5,488 nucleotides of DNA. Origin: Globobulimina sp. (Eukaryota; Foraminifera; Rotaliida). The notes under the pieces are model-generated. The model did not search any database and had not been told where the DNA came from. It worked only from the letters and a program-made list of their open reading frames with translations. Positions 1-5,398 of this stretch are shown here, in pieces. Numbering within the stretch: position 1 is the stretch's first letter; the number at the start of each line of letters is the position of its first letter. The translations under genes were made by a program, and so were the position numbers. The stretch spans positions 1-5,488 of the forward strand of contig PIVH01000544.1 in NCBI GenBank assembly GCA_003354225.1, written 5' to 3'.

Positions 1-1
1 A

Positions 2-121
2 CCAACTCCCACACTAAAACCCACCACAACTCCTACAAAAAAACCTAGCGCAAATCCTACACAAAGACCCAGCTTAAATCCATCGAAAAAGCCATCATTT
101 AATCCCTCCCAAAATCCATCC
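2..121 (+). repeat. xxP[T/S] tetrapeptide (12-nt period) repeat encoding an extracellular stalk
   Basis: About ten consecutive four-residue units end in Pro-Thr or Pro-Ser, such as LKPT, TTPT, KKPS, ANPT, QRPS, LNPS and FNPS. Proline recurs every 12 nt. The two variable residues and the codons differ between units, so this is an old, diverged array kept at the protein level, not a fresh slippage product. Arrays of this kind usually form rigid, O-glycosylatable spacers that hold an ectodomain off the membrane. The array runs off the left edge, so its full length is unknown. Confidence 0.85.
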
Positions 122-2233
122 ACTAGTACCAGCAGTGGCACATTGCCAGCAATCGAAAAGAATACCACACAGTCTCTCCACGATAATGATAATGACAATG
201 ATACGGATTATGTGGAAAGAGTACAACGACAGACTGGATTAGAACAAGTGGATATATTATGGCTGGTTACTGCCTTATTATTGTCTGTATTATGCTTTAT
301 TATGGTTATATTATCATATTATATGTACCATTCACGCGGTAAACTCAATGATAACAATGCTGACAACGACGCTAATCACAAGAAAGCAGTGAGATCTCGA
401 CATAGATCCATATCAAATTTTAAAAGTTTAAAACGAAATTCTAAATCATCATACATGTCTGAACAGGATCAGACTAAAATGAATAAGCTAATCATATCTG
501 CGTTGAGCGAAAATAGTAACAATAAATACACCGCTCCTATGAAACCCACACATTTACCACGTCGTAAAAGTAAACCTAAAAATATCGACAGATATAGAAA
601 ACATGAGATGAATCCGCACAATCAACATAATAATGATGCCATCGCGAATCATGCACCAAAACAAGAAACCGATGCAGAGTATGACCAGGACCATGGCCAT
701 GACCATGATGTCAAAGAAGGCGCAGAAACAGTACACGTCGATAATACATTAGAATGGGATGAAAATAAGAATAATGAGAGCGTCGTAATCAATGTAGCTG
801 AGGCTTCCCGGTCCTATCCGCAACATAATCCGTATCCAAATGGTAATTTAAACCAATTGCATGAACATTCCTATTCACAGTCCATGCCTTATACAAACAA
901 CGCGGAGAACAATGAGAACAAACACAGTAAACTCACCAATGGTTATACAGAGCAAGAGAGCGTGTCCTCCGCTGCAGACCAACCCTATGCATATTATCCA
1001 AAACAGAAAGCCTCCTCAAATGGCGTGCATTGCAGTGATGGCCATCCCAATCCATATTTAACCGAACCGCAATGCTCACAAATATATAGCCACGCTGTGG
1101 GCAAATTATTATACAATCATCAATTACAGCAACGACCAAATACAAATGATACAAATACAAATGATGCAAACAACGAGTTAGTAGACGGTAATGGTATACA
1201 TACCTTTGGCCCCGGCACCGTCCGTAAACATCCTGGATTTATTAATACAAAATTAGGCGATATCGACGAGAATGCCGTCAATATCAAAGTTGATGAGAAT
1301 AGCAATGCAAATTCCAGTGTGGCCCAACATGGTCACCATCAAAATACATTGAGTGTAGAGATTGCGGCCAATAAAATATTGTCGCCGTTGAGTACGGTGA
1401 CGGCTTCGTCCATAGCCCCCACACAAGAGGACAGTGACAGCAGTGAGAGTGAGAGTGATGGGGAACAGGGCGGAGATGAACAACAATCAGAAACGATGAA
1501 TATAGCAGTACGTACCAACGATTTCCCATTAGATTTAGGCACGCAAATGCAACAAAAGCATGGTTTGGGTGTATTAATATTGGAAGAGGCGGCATCGTCC
1601 TCGTCGGCGTCATCGAGTTCAAGCAGTTCATCCTCGTCCTCTGAGGACTCATCCTCGTCCAGTTCATCCACGCAATACTCACTAAGTACGAGTGAGAGTG
1701 GCGAGGAAGACGAAGAGTTAAAACAATCTGAAATTGCAATGTGCAGTGAACAGAAATTACAAGAATGGATCAGTACGGGGGCAATGGATGGCCATTCCAT
1801 GCATGGTACAAATTTAAATCAATTTCCGTATGAGACGCAGAATCAAAATAATTATAATTATTTGCATCATCAAAGGAATGTTACGATGGTTATCAAACAC
1901 CAAAATAATAATACTTTGCCGCTATCGAATGTGGATGCATCTGCATCACCAATTGAGCCGACACAAAAAGTGGACGTTATTGTTGGGGATCAAATGTATG
2001 AATCGCCGTTTAATCAGGATCTCGATAATAATGTGTGGAATAAACATATTTATAAAAGTTCTGTGAATACTATAAATACAAATGTGTCTTCAAAGAAAAC
2101 ATATGTGGAATGTCCAGTGTCTGTACATGATGGTGATGATGATAATAGTGGTTCGGAGAAAAGTATAATTGATGATAATGCCACCACCACTTCTATAGCG
2201 ACGCTAGAAATACAGGGTCTTATAAATGTATAA
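2..2233 (+). CDS. Single-pass membrane protein with PT/PS-repeat stalk and long disordered tail (5' partial)
   Basis: The frame is open from base 2 to the TAA at 2231-2233, giving 743 visible residues with the N-terminus outside the window. The first start-like codon, TTG at 143, lies mid-protein and is not a start. Residues 1-40 are Pro-Thr/Ser tetrapeptide repeats, followed by a Ser/Thr/Asp/Asn-rich spacer and one strongly hydrophobic helix at about residues 84-108. A basic stretch (HSRGK, then KKAVRSRHRS and KSLKRNSKSS) comes next. By the positive-inside rule the stalk is outside and the roughly 635-residue tail is cytosolic. The tail is rich in Asn, His, Gln, Asp and Ser. It contains an Asp/His cluster (DQDHGHDHD), an acidic SDSSESESD block and a poly-Ser tract. 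I recognise no folded domain in it. The repeats resemble the glycosylated stalks of protist surface proteins, so a lost N-terminal ectodomain is plausible but unseen. The gene converges on the actin-like gene. Function is unknown. Confidence 0.85.
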   Translation, partial: PTPTLKPTTTPTKKPSANPTQRPSLNPSKKPSFNPSQNPSTSTSSGTLPAIEKNTTQSLHDNDNDNDTDYVERVQRQTGLEQVDILWLVTALLLSVLCFIMVILSYYMYHSRGKLNDNNADNDANHKKAVRSRHRSISNFKSLKRNSKSSYMSEQDQTKMNKLIISALSENSNNKYTAPMKPTHLPRRKSKPKNIDRYRKHEMNPHNQHNNDAIANHAPKQETDAEYDQDHGHDHDVKEGAETVHVDNTLEWDENKNNESVVINVAEASRSYPQHNPYPNGNLNQLHEHSYSQSMPYTNNAENNENKHSKLTNGYTEQESVSSAADQPYAYYPKQKASSNGVHCSDGHPNPYLTEPQCSQIYSHAVGKLLYNHQLQQRPNTNDTNTNDANNELVDGNGIHTFGPGTVRKHPGFINTKLGDIDENAVNIKVDENSNANSSVAQHGHHQNTLSVEIAANKILSPLSTVTASSIAPTQEDSDSSESESDGEQGGDEQQSETMNIAVRTNDFPLDLGTQMQQKHGLGVLILEEAASSSSASSSSSSSSSSSEDSSSSSSSTQYSLSTSESGEEDEELKQSEIAMCSEQKLQEWISTGAMDGHSMHGTNLNQFPYETQNQNNYNYLHHQRNVTMVIKHQNNNTLPLSNVDASASPIEPTQKVDVIVGDQMYESPFNQDLDNNVWNKHIYKSSVNTINTNVSSKKTYVECPVSVHDGDDDNSGSEKSIIDDNATTTSIATLEIQGLINV
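251..325 (+). other. Single transmembrane helix of the PT/PS-stalk protein
   Basis: About 25 uninterrupted apolar residues run from VDILWLV to MVILSYYMY. They are preceded by an acidic/polar segment (DNDNDNDTD, then VERVQRQTGLEQ) and followed by a basic stop-transfer region. It is the only hydrophobic segment in the visible protein, so a type I topology with the repeat stalk outside is the simplest reading. Confidence 0.85.
1139..1168 (+). repeat. 15-bp tandem duplication inside the disordered tail
   Basis: Two adjacent 15-bp units, aatacaaatgataca and aatacaaatgatgca, differ at one base. Together they encode NTNDT and NTNDA. The length is a multiple of three, so the frame is kept. This looks like a recent in-frame duplication in low-complexity coding sequence. 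Confidence 0.8.
1421..1493 (+). other. Acidic Ser/Glu/Asp block in the tail
   Basis: The block encodes QEDSDSSESESDGEQGGDEQ and a few further acidic residues. Part of it has a 6-bp gagagt period. The dense S-x-x-[D/E] and S-[D/E] pattern fits casein kinase 2-type phosphorylation sites. It lies about 100 bases upstream of the poly-Ser tract, which is followed by a second acidic run (ESGEEDEELK). The phosphorylation role is inferred from composition only. Confidence 0.6.
1595..1669 (+). repeat. Poly-serine tract (22 Ser in 25 codons)
   Basis: The order is four Ser, Ala, eleven Ser, Glu-Asp, then seven Ser. By codon the serines are TCG 6, TCC 6, TCA 5, AGT 3, AGC 1 and TCT 1, so all six serine codons appear, from both codon families. 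A homogeneous codon run would be expected if slippage had made the tract. The mixture indicates that the serine content is old and maintained at the protein level. It sits in the predicted cytosolic tail between acidic blocks. Confidence 0.85.
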
Positions 2234-2345
2234 ATCTGTTGTTTTTTTATTTATATTATATATTTGTTTTATTGCTTTCTTTTTTTTTAATTTATTATTT
2301 TTGAATATATATTTTATTAATGTATTATGGATTTTGTTTGTTGTT

Positions 2346-2440
2346 AATGTGTGTTATTTTAATATTTTTGTTTTTTGATCTTTCTGATTATTATTTAATT
2401 ATCCAATTTTATTCTTTTATTTTTTCTCAATGTGTGTTAT
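2346..2440 (+). repeat. 12-bp direct repeat AATGTGTGTTAT (two copies)
   Basis: Exact copies lie at 2346-2357 and 2429-2440, 83 bp apart, in the T-rich 3' flank. They contain UGUGUG, a kind of GU-rich core seen in eukaryotic 3'-end processing or mRNA-stability elements. Chance recurrence in such biased sequence is possible. Confidence 0.4.
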
Positions 2441-2579
2441 AATGTAATTGAATTGATCTTTGAATTTATATATTTTTCTGAAACGATTATATTGGTTGAT
2501 TTTTGAGAAACGAGTCTATTCCAAAAACGTTTTCCAATTTTATAATCAGAAAAAGCGGCGGATTTGAAGAAAAAACCTC

Positions 2580-2604
2580 GGCTGAATCAGTTGCTGTCTC
2601 AGCC
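2580..2604. other. Small inverted repeat / possible hairpin in the 3' spacer
   Basis: GGCTGA (2580-2585) and TCAGCC (2599-2604) form a perfect 6-bp stem around a 13-nt loop. It lies about 80 nt past the actin stop, in a patch that is less AT-rich than its surroundings. The stem is short and has no T tract right behind it, so it may be chance. It could be a 3' UTR structure of the actin-like mRNA. Confidence 0.35.
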
Positions 2605-2687
2605 ATTTGTTCGTTTTGTTGTTTTTTACAAATTTGCCATTGAGAGTAAGTTAGCCGATAAAACAAAAATGTTGTCACTTTATGTCA

Positions 2688-3898
2688 TTAGAATCCCCTG
2701 CAACCAGAGCGTATTCCTGGGCCACTTTCATCATATTCATCGATGGTGATCCATCTTTCATCAAAGGTAGATAACGCGGACAAAATTGAAGCCCCAATCC
2801 ATGTCAAATATTTCCGATTCGGTGGTGAAACAATATTAATCTGCTCAACACCGAAATGTTTATAAATCAAATGAATAATATCACCATATAACACTCGATC
2901 ATTTGCATATTCTCTCAAATATCCATCAACTGTCAACTTTGAAATCAACAAATCATCCATTTCATGATATAATCTCTCTTCAATCCCTTTGAACATCGTA
3001 TTACCTCCGCATAATATAACATTTCCAAATAATTCCGATCTTATCTCAGTATCACATTTTATCACAGCATCATAGATCAGTCTATGAATACCATCCATTG
3101 CTTCCTTACCAATAATGTTTGGATCAAACAGTATCTCCAAACATTTAGATTGAGATACTTTATCATCAATATTTATGACAGCACCATCTGGTAACTTATA
3201 TTGCATACTTCCTTTTTCCTTCATACTGTTGACATCCTCAACACGGATACAATTACAATCATAAGATTTGAAGCAATTGTTCATCAAATAATTTGTTATA
3301 TCATTTCCACCAAAAGTCGATCTTTCTACAGCACCAAGTATTACACCGCCTGGGTTCCTGTCGTATGCACATTCTTCATGTATTGGTACTGAATATGTTG
3401 CATTCAGACCAGAGTCCAAAACAATTCCTGATTTTCTTCCAGTGCCATATAATGCGCACACTGCATCGACTTCATATTCCATTGCAGCAACATTGAAGGT
3501 TTCAAACATAATTTCAATCATTTTTTCTCTGTTTGTTTTTGGATTTAATGGTGGCTGAGTCAATAATACAGCAATGGTTTCTGGTTCTGGCTTTATTTTA
3601 AGTTGGTTATAAAATGTATGATGCCATAGTTTCTCCATTTCGTCCCAATTTCTAACAATTCCATGTTGTATTGGATGGTTTATTATTAAATCATTTCTTT
3701 TAAAATCTGCATTATTGCCAACAAAACAGCAAGTCTCTTGTTTATTTTTTGCATTCTTCGATTTGCATGTAATTGAAGGAAATATAACCTGTGGCAAATT
3801 ATCACCGGAAAATCCTGCTTTATCTGTCCAGATCCATTATCAATCACCACCACAGTACACTCGTCGTAACTTTCTTCTTCATCCTCATCAGATGACAT
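2688..3898 (-). CDS. Divergent actin / actin-like protein, with an apparent -1 frameshift near codon 26
   Basis: Translation from the ATG at 3898 gives an acidic extension (MSSDEDEEESYDE) and the actin phosphate-1 loop VVVIDNGSGQI. It then has to move to the -1 frame to continue as KAGFSGDNLPQVIFPS. From there actin is recognisable throughout: HGIVRNWDEMEKLWHHTFYN, LLTQPPLNPKTNREKM, MFETFN, GIVLDSG, KLPDG, CGGNTM, SPPNRKY, WIGASILSALSTF and EYDESGPGI, to a TAA stop. Joined length is about 403 residues against about 375 for conventional actin. Differences from canonical actin are: no Gln at position 137 (Asp); Tyr for His161; Leu-Asn for Asp157-Gly158; a shortened Lys/Asn/Gln-rich D-loop; about 20 residues missing in subdomain 4; and about 30 extra residues before SPPNRKY. 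In-frame TAA and TGA codons upstream fix the ATG as the first start. Conserved Asp11, Ser14, Lys18, Asp154 and Lys336 equivalents suggest nucleotide binding. The frame break may be a sequencing error, pseudogenisation or recoding. Confidence 0.88.
2841..2930 (-). other. 30-codon insertion in the actin-like gene; candidate 90-nt in-frame GT-AG intron
   Basis: The segment starts GTTGATGG and ends TTGAGCAG on the - strand. It is 90 nt long, lies between whole codons and contains no stop. If it is removed, the stretch from HEMDDL to PPNRKY becomes exactly as long as in conventional actin, with LTINIVSPPNRKY aligning to MKIKIIAPPERKY. If it is retained, it encodes VDGYLREYANDR followed by a mostly apolar segment ending in FGVEQ, which reads like a plausible protein insert. 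The sequence alone does not decide between the two. Confidence 0.45.
3819..3823 (-). other. Site of the -1 frame change in the actin-like gene
   Basis: The N-terminal frame reads GGA CAG ATA AAG CAG. The actin frame resumes as AAA GCA GGA TTT TCC, which shares the last A of ATA. With a -1 move the residues read GSGQIKAGF, with the same spacing as GSGMCKAGF in conventional actin, so nothing is missing but one base. The downstream frame has a TAA eight codons upstream of the junction and no ATG of its own there. No X-XXY-YYZ slippery heptamer is present at the junction. Confidence 0.8.
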
Positions 3899-3925
3899 TA
3901 AAAACAGCTTACTTCAATTTTATCC
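3899..3925. promoter_or_regulatory. 27-bp divergent spacer between the actin-like and carrier start codons
   Basis: The actin-like ATG (on the - strand, beginning at 3898) and the carrier ATG (3926) are separated by 27 bp. Both starts are well fixed: in-frame TAA and TGA codons precede the actin ATG, and an in-frame TAA at 3899-3901 precedes the carrier ATG. Unless spliced leaders or 5' exons lie elsewhere, each promoter and 5' UTR must overlap the other gene or be almost absent. The spacer contains AAAATTGA on the - strand (3914-3921), and I see no TATA box. Confidence 0.6.
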
Positions 3926-5398
3926 ATGACAACAACTAAAGAATGTGAATCGACAGCTGATATTGACATAATATTAATCGAGAAATCTGGACAAGACGGG
4001 TTTAGATGGATTGTATTACTAATTGTTTGCATTTGTGTGTTCTCGCTTGTTTACTGCTTAGATAACCCATTTGCGTTACAAAGTAAATTAGAAGATGAAA
4101 ATGCGTATAATTTATCTCCAGTTGAGTATAACTTACTATATGGCATTTACGGATATGTGAATGTAATTTTACCATTAATCGCTGGATTGTTAATTGATTA
4201 TATTGGTCTCAATTCAGCCTCATTCTTATTTTATTCAATAATTGTAATGGGACAAACAATTTGGGTGTTTGGATGCATGCAATCGTCATATCCATTGATG
4301 ATATTAGGTCGTGGGATTTTCGGTGGCGGCGCTCAACCATTTCAAACCTCACGAAAGTATTATTATTACGAATATTTCTTAGGCAAAGAATACGCATTTG
4401 CTGCAGGTCTAACTTTATTTGCATCGCGCAGCTCATCTGCAGTTCAATCGTATGTCACTACGTTTATATTTGCGACAGTCAATAAAGATCGTAACGAGGA
4501 GAAATATATAATTAATGGAGTCGTTGCAGCATTATCTGTTGGTTGGACATTAGTAATGTTGTCATTAATTTTGTTTATATTATTTCTTGTTTATAGCAGA
4601 TGTAAATACTCAAACAATGATATAAAAACAAGGAGCTTATCACATATGAAAACTGAAAATAAACCGTTGATAGTAACTGAAAGAAGCTCTAGATCTAAAT
4701 TTAATTTGCCTGGTTTATGGAAGGGGGCATTTGACACTAGATTTTGGATATTAACCTTAGCATTAATGTGCTTTTATTCATCTTATTTATCATTTATAAA
4801 TATTGGTTCATCGTTCCTTCAACAAAGATATGATATGTCATATGAAAGAGGGAATGAATTGTTGCCAATTCCTTTGTTTATGTCAGCGTTTGCTATTCCA
4901 ATTTTTGGTTTTATTACCGATAAATATGGGAAGCGATGTCAATTGTTAACTTTATCTGCTTTGTTATTGACGATATCACATTTAATATTAGGCTTTGCAC
5001 CGAGTGATATAAACGATTATGTACCAATTATTGGATTGGTCTGTTTTGGCTTTGCAATGTCGATCGGTTCAGCAATATTATGGCCAACAGTTGGATTAAT
5101 TTGCACAAAGCAATATTTAGCCACAGCATTAGGATTTGTTGGGTGCTTAAACAACGGTTTTAAGGGTACAAGTTCTTTAATTGTTGGTGTGTTAACACGA
5201 GATGATGATACTACGCACAGATATCAATATGTGTCATATTGGATCACATTCTTAGCTGTTGTAATGTTGATATGTGTAATATTATTGTGGTATTTTGATA
5301 AAAGCAGATTCAATAATGTCTTGAATAAAAGGGAAGCTAAATTTAATAAAAAAAATGAGAGTTATGATGTTGAATTAGCAGATAAGGGGTCTCTTTGA
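3926..5398 (+). CDS. MFS carrier of the lysosomal MFSD1 type (putative dipeptide transporter)
   Basis: The protein is intact at 490 residues, from the ATG at 3926 to TGA, and is close to the length of animal MFSD1 (about 465). Twelve hydrophobic helices lie at about residues 27-45, 70-90, 98-118, 122-141, 153-185, 198-223, 272-297, 310-331, 338-357, 365-388, 394-423 and 435-457, with a cytosolic linker at 224-271. MFSD1-like marks are YCLDNPFALQ after helix 1, GRGIFGGG in helix 4, LGKE before helix 5 and GLTLFASR in helix 5. An MFS motif A (GFITDKYGKR) sits between helices 8 and 9. Animal MFSD1 is a lysosomal dipeptide uniporter that works with the partner GLMP; export of peptides from lysosome-like compartments is inferred here. 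The linker holds ENKPLI, which fits the [DE]xxxL[LI] lysosomal sorting signal. The helix-4 position that I recall as a substrate-binding Glu is Gln137 here. Family assignment is firm; substrate is not. Confidence 0.9.
   Translation: MTTTKECESTADIDIILIEKSGQDGFRWIVLLIVCICVFSLVYCLDNPFALQSKLEDENAYNLSPVEYNLLYGIYGYVNVILPLIAGLLIDYIGLNSASFLFYSIIVMGQTIWVFGCMQSSYPLMILGRGIFGGGAQPFQTSRKYYYYEYFLGKEYAFAAGLTLFASRSSSAVQSYVTTFIFATVNKDRNEEKYIINGVVAALSVGWTLVMLSLILFILFLVYSRCKYSNNDIKTRSLSHMKTENKPLIVTERSSRSKFNLPGLWKGAFDTRFWILTLALMCFYSSYLSFINIGSSFLQQRYDMSYERGNELLPIPLFMSAFAIPIFGFITDKYGKRCQLLTLSALLLTISHLILGFAPSDINDYVPIIGLVCFGFAMSIGSAILWPTVGLICTKQYLATALGFVGCLNNGFKGTSSLIVGVLTRDDDTTHRYQYVSYWITFLAVVMLICVILLWYFDKSRFNNVLNKREAKFNKKNESYDVELADKGSL
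4655..4672 (+). other. Candidate acidic dileucine sorting motif in the carrier's central loop
   Basis: Residues 244-249 read E-N-K-P-L-I, an exact match to [DE]xxxL[LI], the adaptor-recognised signal for endosome or lysosome delivery. It lies in the predicted cytosolic loop between helices 6 and 7, where an adaptor could reach it. The motif is short, so a chance match is possible. The N-terminus has only an imperfect version (D-I-D-I-I-L). Confidence 0.5.

Larger units (their letters stand above)
2234..2687. other. AT-rich convergent intergenic region (two 3' flanks)
   Basis: This spacer separates the TAA of the membrane-protein gene (+) from the TAA of the actin-like gene (-). The first 290 bp or so are strongly T-biased on the + strand, with T runs of seven to nine, as expected for U-rich 3' UTR and terminator DNA. 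I see no AATAAA on the + strand soon after the + stop. On the - strand AATAAA occurs at 2416-2421 and 2408-2413, roughly 270 nt past the actin stop, which is far for a poly(A) signal. A 12-bp direct repeat and a less AT-rich patch with a small hairpin lie inside. I see no convincing gene or RNA gene. Confidence 0.7.

Noticed and set aside
143-145. TTG at 143 as the start of the membrane-protein gene
   Set aside because: The same frame is open to the window edge and encodes the PT/PS repeats, so the protein begins upstream; TTG is simply Leu48 of the visible part.
1284-1800. Two long antisense open frames (about 150 codons) across the Ser-rich region
   Set aside because: They are antisense shadows of the low-complexity + strand gene; the acidic and Leu/Ser-rich runs arise from the complement of Ser codons, and no domain is recognisable.
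2487-2749. Small overlapping frames on both strands in the intergenic patch
   Set aside because: They are short, one begins at GTG, one overlaps the actin C-terminus, and neither looks like a known protein; the patch is kept only as a compositional note.
3795-3797. TTG at 3797 (-) as the start of the actin-like protein
   Set aside because: It would remove the actin phosphate-1 loop, which is present just upstream in the other frame starting at an ATG.
3800-3898. A GT-AG intron explaining the actin frame break
   Set aside because: The two frames join with no extra sequence; any intron here would delete part of the VVIDNGSG or KAGF motifs.
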